Below are positions 45,887 to 57,530 of a DNA stretch of 64,000 nucleotides, piece by piece. The position numbers and the translations under genes were made by a program. The stretch lies in contig CM077599.1 of the NCBI GenBank assembly GCA_039654915.1, forward strand, positions 82,552,001 through 82,616,000. Reading direction: 5' to 3'. The notes beneath the pieces are model-generated. The model did no database searches and was not told the DNA's origin. It was given only the letters and a program-made list of their open reading frames with translations. The DNA is from Aquilaria yunnanensis (Eukaryota; Streptophyta; Magnoliopsida; Malvales; Thymelaeaceae). Each line of letters opens with the position of its first letter. The first letter of the stretch is position 1.

Positions 45887-46440
45887 TACTAAATTTGGGA
45901 AATAATTCCATTTCCACCAGGAGAAGTCTTTACAGCTAAATTCAGTTTGGTCTTCAAAGTCAAAACTATTCCCGTTACATTGGGTATCGTATTTGTCAGC
46001 ATATTTGAACGCTTTCGAAAGCATAGTTCAAAACTAAGAAATGTAAGCGTTTTATTTTCAAATATCGATAAAAATATTTTTCTATTTTCTAATTTTGAAA
46101 ACATAAAAGTACAATATATCATCGAACAAAAGGCCGCATTACCAAATAATTCATAATTTATCTCCGATTATTTATCAAGAGGGGAGAGGAACCATGAGAT
46201 AGAAACAAAAAATGCAGCCTTCACCACCATATCAGCAAATAGCAACCACTTTCCGAGAGGGGGAAGGAGGCAGGATGGAGAAGAGAAGGCACCTATTCTA
46301 TGACTTCAACAGAAATTATAGATGTTTAAAAAATCAAAGAGAAAAAACCGATGGATTATCATATTGAAAATGGATGACAAGAATATTACTATTAGTAAAA
46401 CAAAAAAAAAATTGGCCTTGTCATACATTCTATACAAATC
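45887..46440. other. Intergenic DNA downstream of UTP6
   Basis: Open frames on both strands at 45889-46156 mirror each other and look like chance. No domain seen. Confidence 0.4.
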
Positions 46441-49400
46441 TTACGCCTGATTGGGAGAAGCAAAGACAATAGCAGTGTCTCTAATTGTCTTTCGCGCCCG
46501 CCAGTGGACTCCAGCAGCAGTTTCCGATGTTCCGAACTGTAAACCAATTCAGGGTATCGATATTAAACAACATCACCATGCAGTAACCACAAACAAGATA
46601 AAAAACAAAAACGGGAGGAAGATCACCACATAGACATGGTAAAACTACATTAAGCAGAGCAAAGCGCACACACCTTAGCCTCCATGTTGTAGTAATTTTG
46701 CCATAGGCTCACATCCTGGGGATATGTCGCAATGACAGCCTCATACAGCTTTCTGGAATTCGTAAGGCAGTCTTTGTCACCTAGGGAGGCTAGGTTTGAC
46801 TCCAATTCAATGCAGGTTCTATACAGAGAGAGACCTGGTCGAGGCAGAGCAAGAAATCTGTAATAGGGTAAGATGAGTTAGAAATTTTTTAGACCAACCC
46901 GAAAATCTACCTCCTCGTCATATTGGAGGCAACTACTAAATTTCTTAATCTCAAAGTAGAAACACAGCAACAGCAATGTGTTTGTGCATCCAATGGTACC
47001 ATACCGCTTATAAACTTCCCTTGCATGTTGGATTCCATCTTTCTGAAGAACAAAATTAATTATAGCAGACGGCAGTGAAAACCTATCATCACACCCACCA
47101 TATTTAGCCACAGCAATAAAAGCAAGCTCTACCAGCTTCTTGAAATACCTTTTCTCATTCGCAAAGAATTTGAGTGCCTGCATCATTTCATGGTACTAAA
47201 TAATCGCTTGTAAACTCAAAACTTATTTACTTGCAGCCTTGAACAGAAACTTAGCATCAGATCTAAAAAAGAACAACAAAAAGCAGAAGAAGAACCTACC
47301 ACAAGCCACAAGCTTTCAGCTTCTGATGTTGACATTCTTGGTAAAACACCTTCTACAAGTTCAAATATGGAAAGAAAGTCACTCTTACTCAAAGTGATAG
47401 AATTCTTTGTAACACGTTTGATTTCTATTGTCACCCTTAAAAGCCATAATTGTGCTGAATCTGACAGACTTCCACAGCAAAGCTTTTCTGTCAGTTTTCT
47501 AGCTTCATCCACTTTGTCAATTTGAAGATGAAATGAAATATATTGGCAAGCAAGTTCTCCTGAAAGGCAGCCCTTCCTTTCAGCCTTCTCAAATACAGTT
47601 AACACATGACTGGAAATATAACTCAAGATATGAGCAGAGTGGGCAGTGTCTTGTTGTTCTCCTATTTCTGATTTGATAGCATCAATTAAAAACTCCACAT
47701 ACAACCGAAACATTGCAGTGGAGCTTACCACATTGGTTGCTTCTTCATAAACCTAAACATAGGGAAAAGAAATCATATGAGCACATGAAAAGAAATTGAG
47801 TAAAAAAGAATGTATAAATCACCAAGTTCTTCTAAAAGGTAGCCTTCATAAACCTAAACAGGGGAAAAAAATCATATGAGCGCATGAAAAGTAATTGGGC
47901 GAATAAGGCTGTAATAAATCACCAAGTTCTACTAAAAGGTAGCCTCTTATCATAACAAACTAAAGATTCGTTAATGCAACTGCAGTGGCCATGAAGTTTT
48001 ATACCTCAACTGCTTTTTTCAATTGAGACAACTTCACGTCTTTGCTAATTTTAGATGCAGTTAAGGGAAAAGGTAGCTCAAGTCTTGCAAGCCAATCCCA
48101 ATACTGAGGATCTGCTGAAAAGTATCGTTTCATATCACTCAATATCTCTTCACGCATATCTTCTACCTTAGCAATGTTTAGGGCTTCTACAATCTCAAGA
48201 AACCTCTTTCTGAGACAAAAATTAGAAGGGAGTGCTTCCATTGCTCCCTTGTAGATGGTCCTAAATATGCTGGCACCATGCTCTGAAAACAAATCGAGTT
48301 TCAGCTCAGACTCTTCATTTGATCCATTGCTATGTTCTTTGTCATCATCAAGGGGCATGAATAGATCTTCATTCTCCTCCCTCCATTGCTTTTCTACAGG
48401 GTCTTCATTAGCACGAATTAGGGATCCTTTATCCTCTCCAAGAGCAACTTTGCGAGCTTTTAGCTTGTTAAGGTAGGTGAGTTCCATTCGAAGATACTCC
48501 ACCCAGAGATCTTCCGAAGAGGGACACATTCTCAGACCATTCTGCATGAGAGCACGAGCAGCTGCTACATTTAAATTATGGTCGAATTCCCAAGCTGCAG
48601 CATAAATCCAAACTCCTGGAATTTTTGGATGAAATCTCATCACTTGAGCCAGCACCTACGAGTTTCCAAAGAATCAAATTTGAAGCCCTGAATAAAAAAT
48701 ACCTCCACCTCAAAAATGACTAGAATTGAACATCTGAAAAAAATAACAAAGGGCATCATATGAATTGCAGAAACCGTAAAACTGAACATATGAACCAAAT
48801 TAACAAAAAGCAGAATATTTGGGGGGTCAAAGCTCAAAACTCAATCACTGATCAACATCACACTACCAGGTCTCAAGAAACCAACGACTTTTGCAAGAAA
48901 AAACTCAGAAGTATCATATGAAGATACTTCTGACACTGATAAATGCACGGATCCCACTCAGTATCCAGCTCAATTAACCTCGAAAACTTGATCCTTTGAA
49001 ATCCTCAATCGCTTCATTTCCTCTAAGAGAAAATAATAAAAAATTCAAGCAACCTTCTTGACTAGAGAGAGAGAGCAAAATTACCTTCTTCATTCTTCCA
49101 TTCTTCCTCTGCCGGCAAAATTCAAGATACTTGAACCACAGCTCAACATCCCCTTTGAATCTAATCACGGCAAGCCTGTAAATCTCCAGAATCCTCGAAA
49201 TGGGGGCGTAATCAGAAACCGACTTCTTCTTCTTCGGCTTCCTTTTCCCTTCCGCCGCCAGCTCCCGCGTCAGCTTCTTCTTCCGGAGTCGGCGAAGAGC
49301 ATCGAGCTGAGTCTCATACTCTATGTAAGCAACGAAGTCTTGCTTGAGCGGCGACGGTCGCTTCAGGCGGTACTCGAATTTGCGTCGCTGCTTAACGATC

Positions 49401-49495
49401 TCGGCTATCTCTCGACGGGTGAAGAGGCCGCGCCGCTCCAAATCGTCCAGCTCGTCGACCATCCTCTCCATTCGGAACTGGACGACGTCCGCCAT
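46441..49495 (-). CDS. UTP6: UTP6, U3 snoRNA-associated protein 6 homolog
   Basis: Six exons, all GT-AG: 49495-49085, 48655-48005, 47752-47300, 47177-47005, 46857-46674 and 46536-46441. They join to 655 codons plus stop with phase conserved, close to the usual length of plant UTP6. The N-terminus shows the family signature MADVVQFRMERMVDELDDLE, then RREIAEIVKQRRKFEYRL and DFVAYIEYE. HAT (half-a-TPR) repeats follow: VELWFKYLEFCRQRK, PGVWIYAAAWEFD, EDLWVEYLRMEL, QYWDWLARLELP, and VSLWQNYYNMEAK near the end. A Lys-rich segment (KRKPKKKKS) near residue 85 is a likely nuclear signal. UTP6 belongs to the UTP-B module of the nucleolar SSU processome for 18S rRNA maturation. The intron before exon 3 carries a duplication of the 3' splice region. 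Exon ends were set by hand. Confidence 0.92.
47746..47950 (-). repeat. Tandem duplication in UTP6 intron 2 including the acceptor
   Basis: Two copies of about 101 bp. Both contain TTTAGGTTTATGAAG, that is, the AG and start of exon 3. The proximal copy (exon start 47752) keeps the frame; the distal copy gives a decoy at 47853. Confidence 0.8.
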
Positions 49496-49553
49496 GGCTG
49501 CACCGCTGAGTCGAAACGCTGGGGAACTCGAACTGACTCGGATTAGGGTTTAA

Positions 49554-50683
49554 GGCCAGTAAAGAAAGGCTCTGGCCGCTCAAGAAGAGGGAGAGCTGCG
49601 TGAAGGTTGCAACCGTAGTGCGTTGGCACGAGTTCGATTTGTTGGACCAAGAGAACAAATGGGCTTACTGGATGTTGGGCCTGATTTTTCTGGTCCGACA
49701 GGTGAAAAAGGTAAATTTGGGCCTACTCAGCTGGATTAGGGCCTTGTCTTTTCTTGTTTCTTTTTCTTTTGACCTTAATTACAAGTCGTTATGTACCTGG
49801 TCAAGGAAATAGGTATGATGAAATTTGGAGGATCTCTTGTCTTAGCGCCGAGTGTATCATGAAAATATTAGTCTTTACTTGTTAAATTATCTTGAAAATA
49901 TTAGTCTCTACTTGTTAAATAATAATAGTGTTCCATGCCGAAGAAAAAGAAAGAAAAAAAAATGTATAAATTAAAAGGTAATGACGGACACATCACAACT
50001 TTTTTTTTTTTTGGTACTCACAACTATCAAAATACATGAAGCTTCTGAACTGATAAAGTATTTAAATTAAAAGGAATTAGTTAAATTAGATTTACAATAG
50101 AATCTGTTTTTTTTTTTTAAGTTGATTCAAAATAGAACATTAAACGACCAAGGAAATGAATTGCTATAATAACATTGCCGTGTACTTTGAGAAGAAGATG
50201 AATTATGTCAGGTTAGGGGACTTGTGAAAGAAATAAATACATGTCTCCTTCATATCTAGGCTATGATACATAAAATTTATTATAGAATTTCTATACAAAA
50301 GAAACAAAAAAAACTAGCCAGGAAGTGAACAAAATTCATAAAAGGAAAACTCTAGCAATACAATTATATTATATGTAGCAGTATGTAGAATTAAATGAAA
50401 ACTCCACCCAAATTATTCTACGCTACATAAATTTATAGAATGATCACTTTTGTAAATAAAGTTTGTAGCTAAGCATTATTCTTCATAAGATGAAACAGAA
50501 AATAAAAGGTAAAGCAAACTAAAATTACACGTTTTAGCTTCTAATACTACTATTTCGTAGTTAAGCACACATAGAACCCAATTCCTAGCTAACTAGCTAG
50601 CCATATCTTCTTGGCTAGATTAATAAAGCACTTTTTGGGTTACACGTTACAGTTGCTAGCAATGGATTTGCCTTATATATGCG
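49554..50683. other. Intergenic DNA between GRP and UTP6 genes
   Basis: Holds the UTP6 promoter and the GRP 3' region. No gene seen. A 33-bp direct repeat (GAAAATATTAGTCTTTACTT-like) lies at 49860-49920. Confidence 0.4.
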
Positions 50684-51070
50684 CTAAGGAACTGCACCTC
50701 CAATTCCAAAGCCTCCACCGAAACCTGCCCCAAAGCCGCCTCCACCACCAGGGAAGCTTCCTCCCCAACCGAAGCCACCCCCACCGCCACCGCCGCCTCC
50801 AGTCCCTGAACCATACCCACCTCCAGCTCCTCCACCAAACCCATATCCAAAACCCGCACCACCGCCACCTCCCAAGCCAATGCCGCCACCTGCAGCACCC
50901 CAACCTACCCCACCAGCAGCATAACCAGGAATGTAGGGAAAAAACGTTTTCCTCTCTTCAAATGCACCACTGTCATTGCCGCTGGTCAGGAGTTTCCTAG
51001 CGTCGCCATAACAAAGAAGAGTGGCGATAATAACCAAAACGAAAGGTGGCCTAGTGCCCATCCTCCTCAT
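50684..51070 (-). CDS. Secreted glycine-rich protein (GRP)
   Basis: Single exon. The first ATG in frame is at 51070, giving about 128 aa; a second ATG at 51061 is equally usable. Residues 1-25 form a signal peptide with a hydrophobic core (FVLVIIATLLCYG) and a likely cut after GDA. A short charged linker with KLLTSGNDSGAFEERKTF follows. The last 75 residues are about 60% glycine in GGX and GGGF/GGGYG blocks interspersed with Phe, Tyr and Trp, typical of structural plant cell-wall GRPs. There is no RNA-binding domain and no C-terminal Cys-rich domain. CTATAAAAG on the minus strand at about 51132-51140 is a well-placed TATA box. Function is inferred as a wall structural protein. An opposite-strand ORF here is only a shadow of the repeats. 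Confidence 0.85.
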   Translation of the reverse strand: MRRMGTRPPFVLVIIATLLCYGDARKLLTSGNDSGAFEERKTFFPYIPGYAAGGVGWGAAGGGIGLGGGGGAGFGYGFGGGAGGGYGSGTGGGGGGGGGFGWGGSFPGGGGGFGAGFGGGFGIGGAVP

Positions 51071-51131
51071 AATCACGGCTGATCACTTCCCACAAGTCGA
51101 CTGGATATCGCCAATGAGAATGATCGGTTGC

Positions 51132-51140
51132 TTTTATAGA
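51132..51140 (-). promoter_or_regulatory. TATA box of the GRP gene
   Basis: CTATAAAAG on the minus strand, about 62 bp upstream of the ATG, implying a short 5' UTR. Confidence 0.6.
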
Positions 51141-51149
51141 TCCAAGTTG

Positions 51150-51718
51150 TGGGGACCCAAAGGGAGATGAGTTGCTAATAACAATAAACTTTCAAAGATG
51201 CGACATATATCGTACGACAACTTTCACTCTCCCAAATTTATATCTGACTAGTCACTAGTCAGTATAGGTGGCAAAAAGAAAAAAATAAATGCCGCACTAG
51301 TAGAAGTAGTTATTAATAATAAGGCGCCCCATTTTTCAGTGGAAAAAATTAACTACCCCTACAACACAAGAAAAGGGAAAATAGCATGGTTATTAGAATC
51401 TAGATTTAAAGCTTAGAAATTTATGTTTTTATGATTTTGGAAGCAAAAAATGCATCAAGTGTTAGTAGAGATTTATATACAGGTAACAGCTGGTGGAGTC
51501 TTGATTTTAGTATTAAAAACCTAAAAAATGGTAAGAATTTATGTTTCTATGTTGTTATGTTAGATTAGCTGAAATTAGGCTAAAAATTTATAATAAGCCA
51601 AAAATATATAACTCCATTGCTAAACTTAATTTTATACCACCAAACTCAACTAATTTAGAGTTAAAATAAGAAAATATCAAACATAACAAAAAACAAAAAA
51701 AAATACAAATCATTTCTT

Positions 51719-51749
<31 letters not shown>

Positions 51750-52457
51750 GGGTTCTTTGTCTTGCTTGACCGCTATCCATCAATATGAGTTTGATAACCT
51801 TATTATCAGAATTATATAAATGTGGATAGATGAAGAAAATGTCAATGATGAAGCAAGAGTTAATTTGCATAAATAAGATTGGCATCTCAAATGATGAAAT
51901 TAAAAGACAAGAAAATCAATATATGAATATTAAAGATAATAATATTGACACTACCATTAGTCATGATGTTATATGTGATTTATTAGATGATTGAGATATT
52001 CATCAAAAACTTTTATTATGAATTCTACAACTTGTTTTTCGTACGTTGCATGTTTATGACCCTGTATGTTATTATAGTTTTAATAAGTGGAAATATTGTT
52101 TAATGATTATATTTTTTTTCTTCTTGTTCTAAAAGCTTTTAGATAAAATCTTACAAATTTACGACTTTTTATGACTCTACAACTGTAAAAAAGTCAAAAT
52201 GGCTCTAGATAAAAATCTGACTTTGATAACCTTGAAAAAAACAGTTTCCTAAAACTAATACCATGGCATAAAAATAAACGAATGTTATTGCAACAAAGTA
52301 AATTTTCGTATACAAATACAGCAGCCTGAGAAAGGTAGCAAGGAGAACAACTCGGAGCTCTTAAGCTCTGAGCTCTCGCAACAACACGTCCATCAAACAA
52401 TCAAACTATTTCCGTCACCCCTTCGTGACAAACTAAAAGCAGCTAGGAGTTAGGAGA
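51150..52457. other. Intergenic DNA, no gene seen
   Basis: AT-rich. Contains a poly(T) run of about 29 at 51721-51749 and no terminal repeats that I can pair. Confidence 0.4.
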
Positions 52458-55400
52458 TCAAAGAGGTCGAGTATGGCGGCCTCTAGCCCTGCCGCAGAGC
52501 AGAGCATTCTTGGGGATAGGATATTGGTCTCTCATTGAAGTGGACGAAGTGAAGACCCTCAGATAAAACTGCTGCCCCAAGTACTGCCTCGCCCACTCCT
52601 CTGACCTTATATTCCACATCCCCACATTGTCCAACGACATGTAGATCGCCGTCCATGCTCTTGGATAAACCTGCAGTTCAAGTCTTATTAGTGTTGCTTG
52701 GTCAGGAAGTTTAGCATGTCATCCTCCCACGGAGGTCCATGGAAGGAAGCAATTGATGCCCCTCGGCTCCTAAGGCCCCCAAAGGCTACCAAGGGAGACC
52801 AAATGATGATCAATGACAAGGTGATCTGACCATCTAGAATCATTCATTTAGGTGTATAAGATTTTCAAGTTTCTCGGAAGTAGCATGATATTTTTATACC
52901 TGAACGGTGTAGCGAGCTACGGTGTCTCTCAAGTTGTATTTATATCTGCTAGCTGGAGTCCATTGGCCTCCATCCATCCTGGAAACAAATTTGAATAAAG
53001 CTACGTCCATAAAACATTCTAGTGTTGGCTTTGCAATGTTGAGTTTAAGAGCCTCAAAAGCGTACCCTACAACCCAGAAGGCATATCCGTCGACATGCCA
53101 AGACTGGACAGCGTTCTCCCAATTCTGAAACACAATCTCGACAAACTCCCGGAAGTTGGTGGAAATGACAGAAGTGGCAAAATATGCATTGCCATTGGTG
53201 GGGCTCGTAGGAAGGCTTCCAAGGTTGAAGACTCCAGGGATTCCAAAATAGTCTGCCAGCTTTAGAGGAGTGTCCCCAGGGACATATGAGACACCATTAA
53301 CCGAATATCTTTGCTTGCCATTTATATATGGCGCAGAGTTTGCAAATACAAATGTTCTGCTAGGCTTGATCATTCCATAGTGGTATGAGCCTTGAGGATT
53401 TGGCCTCGGTCCACTTGCCGTAAGATTCCAACTGCACAGAGCAATTGGACTCATATAAATGCTTTGGGACATTACCACATCCACAAAAGTAACACTATGA
53501 CTAAAATAAAATATATAGAAAGTACCGTATGGATCTAGCTTGGAAAAGTGACCAAGCGATGCTGGAGGGGGCAGGAGGGATGGCACCAGAAACTCCTCTT
53601 GCTGAATTTTTGTAGTGAAGAATGGAAGTTGTGCTGAGAACCCTTCGAGTAAAGCGAGAAGAGACAGCAATGTAGTAGTCTTGTGGGGGCTGATCAGCAG
53701 TGACCAAGACAGAATAAGACTGGCCAAGGTGGATGTCAAGGGAAGTGTATGTGTTCTGCAGTGTATGAGAGCCTTCCACTTCCACCAGTTTCATCTTGTG
53801 CCCTTGGATTCTGAAGTTTAAGGATGTTGCAAGCCCCACATTCGATATTCTGAATCTGTATGTCTTACCTGAATAAAATCCATATCTGAGTTAAAGTAAC
53901 ATAGCAGTAGCCCTCCTATTTCAATACACGTTACTAAATCTTTCATTTAATTAGTCAAATTCATGGAAAAACCAACTGTAGAATTCAAAGATACTCATAT
54001 CCACCTTGCTCGACTGCGAAAGTATTTCCACCCCATCCTTGACCATTAATGAGAAGCCCATCAGGAAAGGGAAGGCTGTGGCCATTATCCAAGCGTCGTC
54101 TCAGTTTCTTCAGAAACAAGCAGAAAGGAGAATACTCAGAGAAAGAGAATAAGAACAAAGGTCATCATCAAGCTCAATAATTTATTTTTTATTAATCTAT
54201 AACGTTTAATGGGCCTGGTCCAAATATCTAAGCCTATAAAAATAGCTCAAACGAAAGAATAGCTCACATTTCACAAGTGCTACTATGAATTTTCTCATTG
54301 TTTTAAACGGAAAGGAGATGTAAGACAGGTAAAGAGCGTCATTTTTACATTCCCAAGGGGAAAAAAAAAAAAAAGAATGCAAAATGGTTAGTTAGTTCTT
54401 GGCCCTTACAGCATGATCACTTTTATACCAATCTCCAGCCAAGAGGAAATAGTCACCAGCAGGAGGAGGAAAAGGAACTGGGATCCTTGGGCGGCTCCAG
54501 ATTCTGATGCTGCCAAACCCTCCAGCAGCCCTGTGGAATGAAAGGGATGGAAAGTAGAAGTAGGTGCCAATCTGATCCTTCACTTGCAGCACATAGGTGA
54601 AGTTTTTCCCTGGTGGGATTGGGCAGGTGGTACCAGCTACTCCATCTTGCCATGAGTTCTTCCTGTGCTGTATCCCATTCCTGTATGAGGAAACACACAC
54701 ATAAACAATACATCTAATAGTTGACTGCCATAGACCTCATACCACCATAGTTGTGTATGGCTATGAAAATGATGGTATGATCGACAAACAAATGCATATG
54801 TGCATCTAGACACATACTAGATCCATTACAAACAACTCAGACAATTATTTTGAGCATGTGAATACATATGCTTGGTGAGTTGCTAGGACATGACTCTAGC
54901 AATAAAATATGCAGTCAAGGACCCATGTGCCACGACTTGCCAAGGAGGCCAAGAATTAAATAAAATCCAAGGACAGTGAAGACATTTTAATTGTGCAGAT
55001 TTCATTAATTTTTTATGTGCTCAATATCTGCATATCAAGAGCCACAAGCTGTAGCATGTGGCCGGTTGTTTGTTTACAAAAACAAAAATGGTAACATGCT
55101 ATGAAAGATCTTATTTAGATCTTGTAATTGTTTTACACATCATTTGGTGCTAAGTTTTGCAAGAGCTTTATTGCTCTACTCAGCCCAGCTGAACAAGCTA
55201 GAGACGATAATTATCTTGCCCAAAACTCACGAGTATTTAGAGGAGGCTTACTTACAGAAATTAATTTTCTTGTAATTGTTTTACACATCATTTGGTGCTA
55301 AGTTTTGCAAGAGCTTTATTGCTCTACTCAGCCCAGCTGAACAAGCTAGAGACGATAATTATCTTGCCCAAAACTCACGAGTATTTAGAGGAGGCTTACT

Positions 55401-56157
55401 TACAGAAATTAATTTTGCTAGAGACAACAAAATGCAGCCTTTTAAAGTGCTTATCTTTGAGATCTAAACCAGAAAGAAACCGCACTGAGAAAGTAGCTGA
55501 AAAGGTAAAGATACTTTCTGCGATCTGGTAATGGTCCATCCCTTTCCACTTAAACAGAACTTAATGGTGGTGCCCCCATTTTCTCCTCCAACATTTTTCA
55601 CATAGCAACAACAAAAAAGCAATAAAAACCATAAATTCGAAATCAATGTTGGGGATCTGAGTAAAGGAATTTCTTTTTTTTTTTTTACTTCTATTGAATT
55701 CCTTAACTTCAAATACAAAAGAACAAGAACTAGAGAAAAAAGATTACACAAGATAAGATGGGCAGCAAAAGTTACCAAGTGATGAGGAATGGCTCTGGTA
55801 AATAGTTGTAAACGCTGATAATCAGATTATCGTTAGTAACAGCATCGATGTGTGGCCCTGGGAATTGCCCATTAATCAGGATCCCCTGTTCCACATTCCA
55901 TCCAAATCAATTGAGAAAGCTTTCAACTTCATATATTGAGCATAAAAAGGGATAAAAGAAGAAGAGAAGAAGCAATGCAATTGTAATCCATGAAAATGGC
56001 GGCAAGAGCCTACCCGTTGTTTGACTCCAAGAGGATAGATATCACCATAAGTGATCTTCCAGGTGTAAAACCGATATGGGTCGTCGCCATTGACGCCATG
56101 CACCATAAGCAGAGCAAGAACAAAGAAACCGGGGAGAAGAATGTTGGTTTTCTTCAT
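52458..56157 (-). CDS. SKU5-similar (SKS) multicopper-oxidase-like protein, L-ascorbate oxidase homolog
   Basis: Seven GT-AG exons: 56157-56014, 55885-55776, 54680-54410, 54107-54005, 53868-53526, 53431-52900 and 52670-52458. They join in phase to about 571 aa. The first true ATG is at 56157 (an upstream in-frame GTG is not a start). Residues 1-24 are a signal peptide. Three cupredoxin domains follow: DDPYRFYTWKITYGDIYPLG and GILINGQFPGP; TYRFRISNVGLATSLNFRIQ; then WNLTASGPRPNPQGSYHYG. The end YPIPKNALLCGRARGRHTRP is typical of the NTP303/SKS group. Copper ligands of true ascorbate oxidases are mostly lost: TWNGIQHRKNSW replaces the HWHG site and GMWNIRSEEW replaces HCHIE. A wall or apoplast role in directed growth is known for SKU5 relatives; an enzymatic role is unlikely. 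Intron 2 carries a 148-bp tandem duplication. Confidence 0.92.
55121..55416. repeat. Perfect 148-bp tandem duplication in SKS intron 2
   Basis: Units 55121-55268 and 55269-55416 appear identical at every position read, with no spacer. Confidence 0.9.
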
Positions 56158-56179
56158 ATTTCTTGTCGTTTTTTTCACC

Positions 56180-56476
56180 TAGAGAGAAAAAGAATGGGCT
56201 TCAGACAGATCTGCAACCAACGAGAGAGATCCTTTAGCGCATTATTTGGGAATCTATCTCCTGCAGCTTTCTGTCTTTCGAGAGTGAAAAGAGAAGCACA
56301 GGAGCAGGGAAGAGAGCTCTCTGTTCGTGTATGGGAGGAAGAGCACTGGAGCAATCACATGAGCTGTCACGGTGGACTGGTCGCAGCTAAACGGGTCGGG
56401 TTGGATTAAGCGCTTTCAGAAGGTGAATTCACGCGGCTCCAATGAAGGCCTTGATCGGTTCATTCGACTTATAAAT
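56180..56476. other. SKS promoter and leader region
   Basis: Minus-strand promoter DNA of the SKS gene. No clear TATA box could be assigned. An open frame on the plus strand is not supported by any domain. Confidence 0.35.
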
Positions 56477-57065
56477 GAGTAAATTGCGTAAATGGTCTAT
56501 AACCTTTAATTATCATTTCATTTTAGTCCCTAACTTATTGAATATTCTGTTTCGGTCCTAAACCGATTAAAATTATTTCATTTTGATCTCATACCAGATG
56601 AAATTCATCAATTCAGAATAACTGTTTCACACAAACTTTTGGAATTCTAATTTAAATATTTGGTAACTTTCTTTCAAGAAATTTAAACAGTTTAACATTT
56701 TTTGACAATAAACAGATAATTTAAATTAGTAGTTTTTATTCCTGAATGAAATGAGTTCAATTTACAAAGAGAAAAAAAAAATGATTTAAATTTTTCATTA
56801 ACTATAAAAAAATATTGTATAGGTTAAATTTATTATAAAATAATTACTAGATAGTTTAAATTGTAATATAAAAAGTTAGTATTAGACAAATATTTTTAGT
56901 TAACAAATTTCATCCAAATAGGGATCAAAATGTAACATTTTTAATAGATTTAGGACTAAAATGAAATAATTTTAATATGTTTAGGATTAAAACAAAATAT
57001 TTAATAGGTTAGGAACTAAAATGAAATAATAATTAAAGATTAGGGACCATTTATGCAATTTACTC
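56477..57065. mobile_element. MULE-type MITE with about 150-bp TIRs
   Basis: 589 bp. Ends GAGTAAATTGCGTAAATGGT and inverted GAGTAAATTGCATAAATGGT. Flanks ACTTATAAAT and ACTTCTAAAT form a 10-bp TSD with one mismatch. Terminal repeats take up about half of the element. The family also occurs near 6681. Confidence 0.8.
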
Positions 57066-57530
57066 ACTTCTAAATTCTCTATTGGTTGTTAGACACTGGA
57101 ATGAGGCAAGTTAAGTACAAACACCCCATATTTGAAGGCTAGCTCAGGCTCAAGGTTGAGTTTGAAGGGTATAGTAAATGGGATTCAAAGGACGGCTCCA
57201 AAGTGCTTTCGCTTAGCTCAACGTTTCAATATGTTTAAAACTTAATTTGTGATTCCAACTCAATTTGAGAATGGTGTAGAGAATTTTAGGTTAAGATTAA
57301 TTTTTTATAATTATATTATATTATCTTTAACATTAATTTTATTATGCTAGATAAAGATTTGAGAGGAACGTTATTGGTCTCAAAACTCATCTCGTCAAGC
57401 ATTCGAATCTTAGATGGAACTTGAGTTCAAATTTGAGCATTGTTAATCTTAGTTTAATAACTAAAAAATCAAGCTTAAATTAACTTGTTTGACAAGGGGC
57501 TTGACTCTTTTTTACCTTTAGGTCAAACTA

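Noticed and set aside
45889..46156. Overlapping ORFs on both strands
   Set aside because: Mirror frames in AT-rich DNA with no domain or splice support.
50611..51000. 129-codon plus-strand ORF over the GRP gene
   Set aside because: A His/Pro/Leu-rich mirror of glycine codons; the minus strand has a signal peptide and TATA box.
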